A stretch of DNA of 13,105 bases from an uncultured delta proteobacterium. GTDB taxonomy: Bacteria > RBG-13-61-14 > DRUE01. This document shows, piece by piece, positions 1 to 7,035 of the stretch (position 1 is its first letter; each line of letters opens with the position of its first letter). The stretch covers positions 1-13,105 of the forward strand of contig CAIYYW010000056.1 of NCBI GenBank assembly GCA_903930515.1. Direction: 5' to 3'. The position numbers and the translations under genes are program-made. Under the pieces are notes generated by a model, which worked only from the letters and a program-made list of their open reading frames with translations, searched no databases and was not told the origin of the DNA.

Positions 1-1086
1 GGACAAAAGCGGGTTCCCACCCAGGTTGTCAATGAAACGGCGTTCGGTAATATCCATGCCGGGTACAATACTACTTGCACCATCATCGGCGCCTTCGGCT
101 TTTGCTCGGGCCAAAATGAAGGGGCTCTGGGGAACGGGAATGGGGTCAATCAGAAGACGATTGTCGAGGCCAACGATAGCTTCAGCTGGAGCCAGGTCGC
201 CACCGGAAGCCTGTTCAGTTGTTTTATGAGCACCGGTTCCAATCTCTATTGCAGCGGGAAAAATGGTTCCGGCCAGTTGGGCAATGGCAATCAAACCGAC
301 CAGCTCACGCCCGTTCCGGTCAGCGGCGATACCACTTACTACCTATTCGATCTTGGCTACTGGCACGCTTGCGGCATCCGTAACAACCTAAGCTCGATCT
401 GGTGCTGGGGAGACAACCAATTCGGCCAGCTCGGAGACGGGACCACCATCAGCCGCAATGTCCCCACCCGGGTTGGCTCGGTCACTTTATGCGGCGCGAT
501 CACCACCGGCGCATTTCATACCTGCGCCGACACATTTGCGACGGTCACTTGTTGGGGCCGCAATAATTACGGCCAACTGGGGAACGGGAACAATACCGAC
601 CAGAAATCGCCCGTTATCGTGGGAGCGGCCGGCAACTGGGACACCGTGGTCGCCGGTTACAGCCATACCTGCGCCAGGCGATATGATGACTCCCTCTGGT
701 GCTGGGGATACAATAGTTACGGCCAACTCGGGAATGGATCCTACGCCAACAGCAATGTCCCGGTTCAGGTCGGAACCGACACCGATTGGGGCGACATGGC
801 CTTGGGTCAAAACTTCTCGTGCGCCAAGAAAACCTCCGGCGCCATCTATTGCTGGGGGAACAATCAATTGGGCCAATTGGCGCAGCCGGCGAGTGTGTCT
901 TATACAAACACACCGCAGCTGGTCGGGACCGCCACCGATTGGCTCCTGATTACCGCGGGTGGATACCATGTCTGCGCCAGCAAGGCCAACTCCCTCTCCT
1001 GCTGGGGTGATAATAGCTATGGCCAGATTCCGGATTCGTCGGCATGGTATGAGTGGTTTCAGACGATCGTTTCCAAGTCCCCATAG
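1..1086 (+). CDS. RCC1-repeat beta-propeller protein, 3' part (5' end outside window)
   Basis: The reading frame is open from the first base, so the methionine at 226 is internal and this is the C-terminal 361 residues of a larger protein. About seven RCC1-type repeats are visible, each with an H-x-C or F-x-C element, then a C-W-G or C-S-G element, then a G-Q-L-G-N/D-G turn. Six to seven such blades make a closed propeller, so most of one is in view, and the segment before the first blade looks like the tail of an earlier repeat. Each blade carries two cysteines, which suits disulfide bonding outside the cytoplasm, so I infer a secreted or surface protein. The signal peptide would be upstream of the window. 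The ligand is unknown. It is related in design to the complete protein at 5356-6879 but is clearly diverged from it. The stop is TAG at 1084-1086. Confidence 0.88.
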   Translation, partial: GQKRVPTQVVNETAFGNIHAGYNTTCTIIGAFGFCSGQNEGALGNGNGVNQKTIVEANDSFSWSQVATGSLFSCFMSTGSNLYCSGKNGSGQLGNGNQTDQLTPVPVSGDTTYYLFDLGYWHACGIRNNLSSIWCWGDNQFGQLGDGTTISRNVPTRVGSVTLCGAITTGAFHTCADTFATVTCWGRNNYGQLGNGNNTDQKSPVIVGAAGNWDTVVAGYSHTCARRYDDSLWCWGYNSYGQLGNGSYANSNVPVQVGTDTDWGDMALGQNFSCAKKTSGAIYCWGNNQLGQLAQPASVSYTNTPQLVGTATDWLLITAGGYHVCASKANSLSCWGDNSYGQIPDSSAWYEWFQTIVSKSP

Positions 1087-1488
1087 GCCGATTAAAGCCA
1101 TCGCAATCTCGTCCGGCACATTTCGATCATTGCGGAATCCCGAGGGGGCCGGCCTTAATTTTTAACTATATTCACATAATAATATTAGATGACGATTAAA
1201 ATGCAGTTAAGGAATGTCTTGGAGGCGTGTTTCGGATTTCGGGTTAAAAGCCAATAGGAATATTTTAATTCTCTGCGGGACAGCCGTGTCCTCTCTGCGC
1301 CTCTGAGGGCCGCCCGTACGCGGTGAAAGCTTGATTTGTTCGCAGGTCCCGCTTGAAGGCGCCAGGGGTGTATTAAGGGCTATCGCAGACCCTGTTTCGT
1401 TCTTACGGGCTACGCAGGGCAAGCAGGAGTGGTCCCGGTCAGAAGAAAAGAGCGCTTAAGCCCTGGAATGGTTGCGTCGCGGGAAAAT

Positions 1489-1516
1489 TTGCCAAAAAAT
1501 TCTGAGCGGGTATGAT
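1489..1516 (+). promoter_or_regulatory. Putative sigma-70 promoter of the mglA-PocR unit
   Basis: TTGCCA (1489-1494) and TATGAT (1511-1516) each match 5 of 6 consensus bases and are separated by 16 nt. Transcription would begin near 1523, leaving a leader of about 65 nt before the GTPase start codon. This is the best promoter match in the upstream gap. It was identified by eye only. Confidence 0.55.
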
Positions 1517-1575
1517 AGTTTGTTGGCAAGGGAGGCTTTTTTGCAAAAGGGGAAGAATTTGATTTAATAGATATA

Positions 1576-1582
1576 GGGAGAG
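1576..1582 (+). promoter_or_regulatory. Ribosome binding site fixing a TTG start
   Basis: GGGAGAG lies 6 nt before the TTG at 1589 but 15 nt before the next in-frame ATG at 1598. The spacing favours TTG as the true start of the MglA-like GTPase. Confidence 0.6.
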
Positions 1583-1588
1583 AATCAA

Positions 1589-2305
1589 TTGGTTCAGATG
1601 AATTTAGAATTTCGGGAGGTGACGGTCAAGGTTGTTTACTACGGACCGGCACTTTCCGGCAAGACCACCAATCTCCAGGTATTGCACCGGATGTTTGACT
1701 CGCATCATCGGGGGAGACTGATGAGCCTGGAGACCCAGTCGGACCGGACCCTGTTTTTCGATCTTCTCCCGATCCAGTATCAGACCCCGACCGGATTGAA
1801 GGTGAAGCTGAAGCTGTTCACGGTTCCCGGACAGGTGCTCCATAACGAGACCCGCAAGGCGGTCTTGAGCGGGGCGGACGCGGTGGTGTTCGTGGCGGAC
1901 AGCCAGCGGAGTCAGGCGTTGAGCAATTCAATGAGCTTCAAGAACCTTAAGGAAAATCTGCGGGTGAACAGCCTGGACTTTGAAACCATCCCGATCGCGA
2001 TCCAGTTCAACAAGCGGGACCTGGCCGAGATCAAGCCGGTGGAGGAGATCAAGGCGGACTGGGGCGAAACCCGCTTTGCCACCTTCCTCGCCATCGCCGG
2101 TCAGGGCCAGGGGGTTTTTGAGACCTTTGAATGCGTGGTCCGGATGGGGTTTGACGCCATCAATCGCAAATACGATTTCAATAAAAAATTCGGGTTCAAC
2201 CTGGATACTTTTGTTCAAAGCATCAAGGGCGAGAAGCTCGGCGAGCAGGTTGACCTGAAAAAATATCTGGTCACGCCGGGCAGCGCCTCCGGGGTGTTGA
2301 AATGA
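1589..2305 (+). CDS. mglA: MglA-like small Ras-family GTPase
   Basis: This is a 238-residue single-domain GTPase of the bacterial MglA type. The P-loop is G19-PALS-GKTTN (residues 19-28). The switch area contains TLFFDLLP (54-61), the G3 element is TVPGQ (78-82), and the NKRD guanine-specificity motif is at 141-144. TLFFD and TVPGQ are hallmarks of the MglA family, which sets cell polarity and controls motility machinery in Myxococcus and relatives. MglA is usually about 195 residues, so the extra 40 or so residues form a C-terminal tail (about 195-238) of unknown role. The start is TTG with a GGGAGAG site 6 nt upstream. No roadblock-type MglB partner (the usual GAP) is adjacent; the next gene, a PocR-domain sensor, overlaps by 4 nt (ATGA), so the two are translationally coupled. 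Family assignment is firm; the cellular role (polarity or motility) is inferred. Confidence 0.88.
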   Translation: MVQMNLEFREVTVKVVYYGPALSGKTTNLQVLHRMFDSHHRGRLMSLETQSDRTLFFDLLPIQYQTPTGLKVKLKLFTVPGQVLHNETRKAVLSGADAVVFVADSQRSQALSNSMSFKNLKENLRVNSLDFETIPIAIQFNKRDLAEIKPVEEIKADWGETRFATFLAIAGQGQGVFETFECVVRMGFDAINRKYDFNKKFGFNLDTFVQSIKGEKLGEQVDLKKYLVTPGSASGVLK

Positions 2306-2964
2306 GCGAGTCGGTCCTGGAAAAGAAGTTTGAGATCAGCGAGCTGTTGGATATGCGGATTTTGGGCGAGGTGCTCAAGAGCCTGTCCGACCTGATCGCT
2401 TTGCAAATCCGGATTTTTGATCCGAGCGGCCATGAATTATTCAACACCGGGGGCGAGGATCATTTCTGCGAGGTGATCCATCAGGCGGACCGGGACGACT
2501 TGATTTGCCGGTCGGTGCGGGAGAAGCTGCTCAGCCAGCCCCTGGTCGGAAGCAACGCGGTCCAGATCCTCTCGGTCTGCGGAGCGCGCTACACGGTCCT
2601 GCCCATTATGCATCAGTTTGAACCACTGGGACGGGTCGTGCTCGGTCCTTACCAGGACCACGGCGTGGCCTCCTCCCGGCTGGAAGCGATTGCCGCGCAA
2701 TACCGCCTGGATTTCGCCAAATTTATCACTGACTACAAAAATCTTCTGGAAATCTCTCCCGATCAGATCAAGAAAATGGCCCGGTTCATCTCCAAGTTCC
2801 TGGACGCCTTTGTCTTTATCAATACCAAGCGACTCCTGACCAGCCTGATGCATCTGGAGTTGATGATGCAGTCCAAGGACCAGATCTTCCAGCAGGTGGA
2901 AAGGGAAATGAAACGCACGCCCGAGGACCTGCAGGAAATTGAGCGTTACAAAAAAATGTTTTGA
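2302..2964 (+). CDS. PocR-domain sensory protein, partner of the MglA-like GTPase
   Basis: This 220-residue soluble protein begins with a short helical lead (residues 8-35). It continues with a PocR-like ligand-sensing domain (about 15-175): an IRIFDPSG strand-turn, cysteines at 56, 69 and 93, a CGARYTVLPI element (93-102), and an LGRVVLGPYQ strand (109-118). PocR domains are PAS/GAF-like sensors of small molecules, first described in a propanediol regulator. The remaining residues (about 175-220) form a charged helix. No DNA-binding, kinase or diguanylate cyclase output domain is attached, which is unusual for a PocR protein. The gene starts inside the stop of the GTPase gene (ATGA), so the output may be the GTPase itself; this is inference. 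It could also be a stand-alone sensor for another partner. Domain identity rests on remembered family pattern. Confidence 0.65.
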   Translation: MSESVLEKKFEISELLDMRILGEVLKSLSDLIALQIRIFDPSGHELFNTGGEDHFCEVIHQADRDDLICRSVREKLLSQPLVGSNAVQILSVCGARYTVLPIMHQFEPLGRVVLGPYQDHGVASSRLEAIAAQYRLDFAKFITDYKNLLEISPDQIKKMARFISKFLDAFVFINTKRLLTSLMHLELMMQSKDQIFQQVEREMKRTPEDLQEIERYKKMF

Positions 2965-3064
2965 GCCGGGCGCGGACCCGGGGCGCGGACACTCTTGCTT
3001 TGCTTGCCCGCGGTAGCCCCGCCTTAAAGCGGGAGCGGAGCAGGATCGGCGCGCATATCATAAG
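2965..3064. repeat. Short gap with a 10-bp direct repeat and a small hairpin
   Basis: GGGCGCGGAC occurs at 2968-2977 and again at 2981-2990. CCCGC (3018-3022) and GCGGG (3029-3033) can pair around a 6-nt loop. There is no U-run after the hairpin, so it is not a standard terminator, and transcription from the mglA unit could continue into mqnE. Confidence 0.3.
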
Positions 3065-4129
3065 ATGAAAAAGCGGATTGAAAGCAAAATCAAAGCCGGA
3101 GAGAGGATCAATGAGCAGGAGGCGGAATTACTGTTTCAGGAACCGGACCTGATCCGGCTTGGCAAACTCGCCAATTCAGTCAAGGAGCGATTGACCGGCA
3201 ACCAAATTTTCTTCAACCTCAACCGCCACATCAACCCGACCAATTACTGCAAGAACCGATGCCGCTTCTGCGCCTTCAGCGCCGGCTTCGGCGATCAACA
3301 CGGCTACCAGCTCAGCCTCAACGAGATGGAAGAGATCGCGGCAAAGGCCGGAAACATTTATGAGTTCCATATCGTGGGCGGGCTTCATCCGGAATGGGAT
3401 TTTGAATACTACTTGGAAATACTGCGCCGTTTAAAAAAGCTTCGGCCCGAGGTTTTAATCCAGGCATATACCGCGGTGGAGATTGATCATTTTTCCAAAA
3501 TCAGCGGCCTCTCCCTGGATGCCGTGATTGCTCAACTAAAGCAAGCCGGCCTGGACGCGGTGCCTGGAGGGGGCGCGGAAATTTTTCGACCGAGCGTTCG
3601 CAAAAAAATATGTCCGGAAAAAATATCCGGGAAGCGCTGGCGGCAAATCCACGCGGCGCTTCACCGGGCCGGGGTCCAGAGCAATGCCACCATGCTTTAC
3701 GGCCATTTGGAAAATTATTCGGACCGGGTCGCGCATCTGAAGGAACTGCGCGAACTCCAGGATCGATCCCCGGGCTTTCAGGCTTTTATCCCGCTCGCGT
3801 TCCATCCCCGGAACACCCGGATCAAGAATGTCCGCAACACCACCGGCGTGGACGACCTCAAGACCATCGCGGTGAGCAGGATCTATCTGGACAACTTCCC
3901 GCATGTCAAGGCCTTCTGGATTATGCTCGGAGAAAAGCTGGCGCAGGTTTCGCTCTGGTTCGGAGCCGATGATCTGGACGGCACGGTTGCGGAGGAAAAG
4001 ATCACCCATATGGCCGGGGCGCAGACTCCGGAGGCCCTGGCCAGGGAAGAGTTGGTGCGCCTGATCCGGGAAGCCGGCCGGGAGCCGAATGAGCGCGATA
4101 CCTGGTACCGGGTGAAACAGAAATGGTGA
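3065..4129 (+). CDS. mqnE: Aminodeoxyfutalosine synthase (radical SAM), menaquinone synthesis
   Basis: MqnE uses a SAM-derived deoxyadenosyl radical to couple with 3-[(1-carboxyvinyl)oxy]benzoate, giving 6-amino-6-deoxyfutalosine. This is the first radical step of the futalosine route to menaquinone, in the cytoplasm. The 354-residue length fits the family. The radical-SAM cluster motif CKNRCRFC places cysteines at 62, 66 and 69, preceded by NRHINPTN. Further family features are HIVGGLHPEWDFEYY, QAYTAVEI, and the GLDAVPGGGAEIF segment shared with MqnC and the CofG/CofH group. The HIVGG and YTAVEI wording fits MqnE rather than the F420 enzymes, and the adjacent mqnC settles it. No strong ribosome binding site precedes the ATG at 3065. 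The 3' end overlaps mqnC by 7 nt, so the two are co-transcribed. mqnA, mqnB and mqnD are not in the window. Confidence 0.9.
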   Translation: MKKRIESKIKAGERINEQEAELLFQEPDLIRLGKLANSVKERLTGNQIFFNLNRHINPTNYCKNRCRFCAFSAGFGDQHGYQLSLNEMEEIAAKAGNIYEFHIVGGLHPEWDFEYYLEILRRLKKLRPEVLIQAYTAVEIDHFSKISGLSLDAVIAQLKQAGLDAVPGGGAEIFRPSVRKKICPEKISGKRWRQIHAALHRAGVQSNATMLYGHLENYSDRVAHLKELRELQDRSPGFQAFIPLAFHPRNTRIKNVRNTTGVDDLKTIAVSRIYLDNFPHVKAFWIMLGEKLAQVSLWFGADDLDGTVAEEKITHMAGAQTPEALAREELVRLIREAGREPNERDTWYRVKQKW

Positions 4130-5187
4130 ATTCCGTGGGCCGGAAACCGTTTGCCGTTAGCCGTATTTTAAAGAAGGAAGCGCTCCATCTGTTCCGGAAC
4201 GCGAGCCTTCTGGAACTGGGCGGGAAAGCCGACGCGCTCCGCCGCGGGTTGCATCCGGGAAAAATTGTCAGCTTCGTGATTGACCGCAATATCAACTACA
4301 CCAACATCTGCGTATCCGGCTGTAAGTTCTGCGCCTTCTCCCGACCGCCGAAACATCCCGAGGGATTTGTTCTTGGCTTGGAACAGATTTTCCGGAAAAT
4401 TGAGGAACTCCTCTCCCAGTCCGGAACCCAAATCTTGCTCCAGGGAGGAATGAATCCGGATTTAGGAATTGAATGGTTTGAAAATATCTTTTGCGCCATC
4501 AAGCAAAAATACCCGATCCATATTCACGGACTGAGTCCGCCAGAAATCGACTTCCTTGCCAAAAAAGAAGGCCTGAGTGTCAAAGAGACCTTGATCCGCC
4601 TGAAAAAAGCAGGGCTTGACTCCATCCCCGGAGGCGGCGCGGAAATTCTCTCCGACCGAGTCCGGAACAATCTCAGCCCGAAAAAGGTTGACGCAAAAGG
4701 CTGGCTCAAGGTAATGCAAGAGGCTCATCAACTCGGCATTGCCACCAGCGCCACCATGATGTTCGGTTCCGTTGAAAAAGACGAGGAGATCATTGAACAC
4801 CTGCTCAAAATCAGAAGGCTCCAGGACAAAACCAAAGGCTTCATCTCCTTTATCCCATGGTCCTTCCAGCCCAAGAATACAGGCTTGCCTGACATTTCCC
4901 CTGCCAGCGGCGTCCGTTATCTCCGCGTGCTCGCCCTCTCCCGCCTGGTCCTGGACAATGTCCCGAATATTCAGTGCAGTTGGGTCACCCAGGGAGACAA
5001 GATCGCCCAGGTGTCCCTGTTCTTCGGCGCCAATGACTTCGGATCAACTATGTTGGAAGAAAATGTGGTCCGCTCCGCCGGCGCTTCCTTCCGCCTGTCC
5101 AAAGATGAAATCGTCCGCCTGATCAAGGATGCCGGCTTCACGCCCGCGCAAAGGGACCAAAGCTATCGGATCCTCAAGACCTGCTGA
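4123..5187 (+). CDS. mqnC: Cyclic dehypoxanthinyl futalosine synthase (radical SAM)
   Basis: MqnC closes dehypoxanthine futalosine into its cyclic form, the second radical-SAM step of the futalosine menaquinone pathway. The 354-residue protein has the cluster motif CVSGCKFC with cysteines at 63, 67 and 70, preceded by RNINYTNIC. It continues with ILLQGGMNPDLG, HIHGLSPPEI and LDSIPGGGAEIL, then FISFIPWSFQPKNTGL, all characteristic of MqnC. Near the C-terminus, QVSLFFGANDFGSTMLEENV matches the family ending. The gene starts within the last codons of mqnE (ATG at 4123, mqnE stop at 4127-4129), a coupled pair of paralogous enzymes. A short GC-rich segment followed by seven T residues just downstream could end the transcript. 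An organism using this pathway probably respires with menaquinone. Confidence 0.92.
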   Translation: MVNSVGRKPFAVSRILKKEALHLFRNASLLELGGKADALRRGLHPGKIVSFVIDRNINYTNICVSGCKFCAFSRPPKHPEGFVLGLEQIFRKIEELLSQSGTQILLQGGMNPDLGIEWFENIFCAIKQKYPIHIHGLSPPEIDFLAKKEGLSVKETLIRLKKAGLDSIPGGGAEILSDRVRNNLSPKKVDAKGWLKVMQEAHQLGIATSATMMFGSVEKDEEIIEHLLKIRRLQDKTKGFISFIPWSFQPKNTGLPDISPASGVRYLRVLALSRLVLDNVPNIQCSWVTQGDKIAQVSLFFGANDFGSTMLEENVVRSAGASFRLSKDEIVRLIKDAGFTPAQRDQSYRILKTC

Positions 5188-5190
5188 GAC

Positions 5191-5215
5191 TCGTCCCGCG
5201 GGCGCCAATTTTTTT
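5191..5215 (+). terminator. Weak candidate terminator after mqnC
   Basis: A GC-rich stretch containing the palindromes CCCGCGGG (5195-5202) and GGCGCC (5201-5206) is followed by a run of seven T (5209-5215). The T-run is typical of intrinsic terminators, but the palindromes lack a proper loop, so the hairpin is not convincing. Confidence 0.3.
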
Positions 5216-5248
5216 CCATCAACCCGCACCCATTCATTCCAAAAAAAC

Positions 5249-5279
5249 TTGACATGCATTGAGCCGCGTGTAATATAAT
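5249..5279 (+). promoter_or_regulatory. Putative strong sigma-70 promoter of the RCC1-repeat lipoprotein gene
   Basis: TTGACA (5249-5254) and TATAAT (5274-5279) are both perfect consensus hexamers, with a 19-nt spacer that is longer than the usual 17. An overlapping TAATAT at 5271-5276 would give a 16-nt spacer. Transcription from here would start near 5286, which rules out translation from the in-frame TTG at 5281. Confidence 0.6.
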
Positions 5280-5341
5280 ATTGCGACTTCAGAGGGCTCT
5301 ATGTCTCCCTGACTTGCCGCGCGTATTTAAAATCTCTCACA

Positions 5342-5348
5342 AAAGGAG
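5342..5348 (+). promoter_or_regulatory. Ribosome binding site fixing the ATG at 5356
   Basis: AAAGGAG ends 7 nt before the ATG at 5356. Together with the promoter at 5249-5279 and the signal sequence that follows the ATG, it shows that the upstream in-frame extension to 5281 is not translated. Confidence 0.75.
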
Positions 5349-5355
5349 CAAAACG

Positions 5356-6879
5356 ATGAAGATGCAAGAATCGGGGTTGAAACTTGAAACATTATTTTTC
5401 CTTTTGAGCTTTGCCTTGTTAGGGCCGGCCTGCGGCCAGAGCCCGAATGGAGCGCTTTCCAGCCGACCGGGATCCGGTCCTGAGTTAGAGACCGCCATCA
5501 GCGCGGCCGGCGCGCTCCAGACCACCATCACCGCCCGGCCGGTGGGACCGAACATCACCGGTGATGCGATGTTCAAGTTCAAATGCAACAAGGGCAAATG
5601 CGCATACAAATGCTCGCTGGACTCGGCGCCCTTTACAACTTGCAAAACCCCCAAGATCTATTCCGGTCTCCTGCCCGACGCCCACACCTTCCAGGTCAAA
5701 GCCAAGGACCCGGCCACCCAGAAGTGGGATAAAACCCCGGCCAGCTATGGCTGGACTATTGACGACGGCGAGACCACCTTTATCGCCAACTCCAAAAAGA
5801 TCGCCGCGGGCGGAGCTCATACCTGCATTTTGAATTATCTGGGCGGGGTGAAATGCTGGGGTTGGAACACCTACGGTCAACTCGGCAACGGCAAGAACGA
5901 CTCCACTAATGTCCCGGTCAATGTCAGCGGGCTATCCTCCGGCGTGAGCGCCATCGCCGCGGGCGATTCCTTCAACTGCGCCTTGACCGCGCTCGGCGGC
6001 GTCAAATGCTGGGGATACAACGACGACGGCGAACTCGGAGACGGCACGACCTTGCGAGACAAGAATGCGCCGGTAAATGTTTCCGGGCTTGGCGCCGGAG
6101 TAAGCGCCATCACCGCGGGCAGGTATCATGCCTGCGCGCTTACCACCGGCGGCGGCGTGAAGTGCTGGGGATGGAATGCCTACGGCCAGATCGGCGACGG
6201 CAATACCGCGGACGAATTCCTCAATGTCCCGACCCAGGTCCAGGGCCTGACCTCCGGCGTGGTCGCGGTCTCCGCCGGCGAGGCTCATACCTGCGCGTTG
6301 TTGGCCACCGGCGCGGTCCAGTGCTGGGGATATAATGGCGATGGCGAACTCGGAAACGGCCTGGATGAGAACACCAGCGCGCCGATCAGCGTTACCGGCC
6401 TTTCCTCAAACCAGGTCGCCATCTCCGCCGGATGGTATCATTCCTGTTCTTTGAATTCCTCCAGCGGAATCAAATGCTGGGGTCTCAATTTCAGCTCCCA
6501 GCTCGGCGACGGCTCCACCGCCCATGAACAGTATACCCCGGTCCAGGTTTCCGGGCTGACTTCCGGCATGAGCGCGGTTGCCTCCGGCTCCGAGCATACC
6601 TGCAGCCTGACCAATGCCGGTGGAGCAAAATGCTGGGGATATAACGGTGACGGCGGCCTGGGAAACAACGATGCCACCCACACCAACAGCAATGTCCCGG
6701 TGGATGTCTCCGGACTGCCTTCCAAAGTCTGCGCCATTTCCTCCGGGATGTGGTTCACCTGCGCCCTGAATTGCGACGGCACCGCCAAATGCTGGGGGAC
6801 TGGCGGGCAAGGTCAGCTCGGCCGGGGAAACAACAGTAGCAGCGATGTCCCGGTCAGCGTGAGCGGTTTTGTCTATTGA
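5356..6879 (+). CDS. Secreted RCC1-repeat seven-bladed beta-propeller protein with Ig-like domain
   Basis: The protein has 507 residues from the ATG at 5356. Residues 1-25 are an export signal with a hydrophobic stretch LFFLLSFALLGPA ending at C26. This could be a lipoprotein signal, but the GPAC box is atypical (Gly rather than Leu at -3), so plain secretion is possible. Residues 56-136 form a small domain with four cysteines (77, 82, 86, 96) and the pattern CSLDSAPFTTC...Y..L..HTFQVKAKD...SYGWTID, typical of Ig-like modules in bacterial surface proteins. Residues 148-505 are seven RCC1 repeats of about 50 residues, enough for a whole propeller. Each has GxxHxC, then KCWG, then GxLGxG. Eukaryotic RCC1 is a nuclear exchange factor, but bacterial secreted versions have no settled function. 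It stands alone, with its own promoter, between mqnC and the cas operon. Confidence 0.88.
   Translation: MKMQESGLKLETLFFLLSFALLGPACGQSPNGALSSRPGSGPELETAISAAGALQTTITARPVGPNITGDAMFKFKCNKGKCAYKCSLDSAPFTTCKTPKIYSGLLPDAHTFQVKAKDPATQKWDKTPASYGWTIDDGETTFIANSKKIAAGGAHTCILNYLGGVKCWGWNTYGQLGNGKNDSTNVPVNVSGLSSGVSAIAAGDSFNCALTALGGVKCWGYNDDGELGDGTTLRDKNAPVNVSGLGAGVSAITAGRYHACALTTGGGVKCWGWNAYGQIGDGNTADEFLNVPTQVQGLTSGVVAVSAGEAHTCALLATGAVQCWGYNGDGELGNGLDENTSAPISVTGLSSNQVAISAGWYHSCSLNSSSGIKCWGLNFSSQLGDGSTAHEQYTPVQVSGLTSGMSAVASGSEHTCSLTNAGGAKCWGYNGDGGLGNNDATHTNSNVPVDVSGLPSKVCAISSGMWFTCALNCDGTAKCWGTGGQGQLGRGNNSSSDVPVSVSGFVY
5797..6870 (+). repeat. Seven tandem RCC1 repeats within the secreted protein
   Basis: Seven protein-level repeats of about 150 nt each lie in one frame. 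Each encodes a G-x-x-H/F-x-C start, a central C-W-G and a G-x-L/I-G-x-G/N turn, followed by a VPV-V-SGL linker in most copies. The paired cysteine positions are kept in all seven, and the DNA has diverged between copies, so the array is old rather than freshly duplicated. Confidence 0.85.
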
Positions 6880-7023
6880 GTCCGAGCCAGACTTGTAAGC
6901 GACCGGACGGAGAGACCGACCGGGCATAGCCGGCGGCCTGAGCGGGGCCTTATTGGAAATGCCTTTTCAGCTCCGAGGCATAAAAATACGGGTTGGGCAA
7001 GGGCATAAACCTTAAGCCAAAAA

Positions 7024-7030
7024 GAGGGGT
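7024..7030 (+). promoter_or_regulatory. Ribosome binding site for the cas operon, TTG start
   Basis: GAGGGGT lies 5 nt before the TTG at 7036. The protein read from there opens with NLLEENWIPV, the expected Cse1 N-terminus, so the TTG start is supported. The 156-nt gap upstream (6880-7035) shows no convincing promoter hexamer pair; the best fragment is CATAAA at 6979-6984. Confidence 0.6.
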
Positions 7031-7035
7031 GTAAC

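Larger units (their letters stand above)
1087..1588. other. Intergenic region of about 500 nt with degenerate CTCTGCG repeats and a promoter at its 3' end
   Basis: I see no convincing gene here on either strand. The first about 120 nt end in an AT-rich patch (about 1155-1200). Around 1271-1331 lie three CTCTG(C/A)G units (1271-1277, 1293-1299, 1301-1307) followed by GCGGTGAAA near 1321-1329. This looks like a decayed copy of the CTCTGCG...GCGGTGAA intergenic pattern that I recall from several environmental bacterial genomes. A sigma-70-like promoter lies at 1489-1516. No clear terminator hairpin was found after the upstream gene. Confidence 0.5.

Noticed and set aside
1207-1422. 71-codon minus-strand frame in the intergenic gap
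   Set aside because: It covers the CTCTGCG repeat area, has no family resemblance that I recognise, and is short enough to arise by chance.
3065-5187. The radical-SAM pair as CofG/CofH (F420 biosynthesis)
   Set aside because: The fold is related, but HIVGGLHPEW, YTAVEI and the MqnC-type ILLQGGMNPDLG and FIPWSFQPKNT wording, plus the adjacent overlapping pair, fit MqnE and MqnC.
5281-5355. Upstream TTG start for the RCC1-repeat lipoprotein
   Set aside because: The TTG lies right behind the -10 hexamer, before the likely transcript start, and it would bury the signal peptide behind 25 residues. The ATG at 5356 has an AAAGGAG site.
6880-7035. Possible CRISPR array or leader upstream of cse1
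   Set aside because: The 156-nt gap has no direct repeats of about 28-29 nt. No array is visible anywhere in the window.
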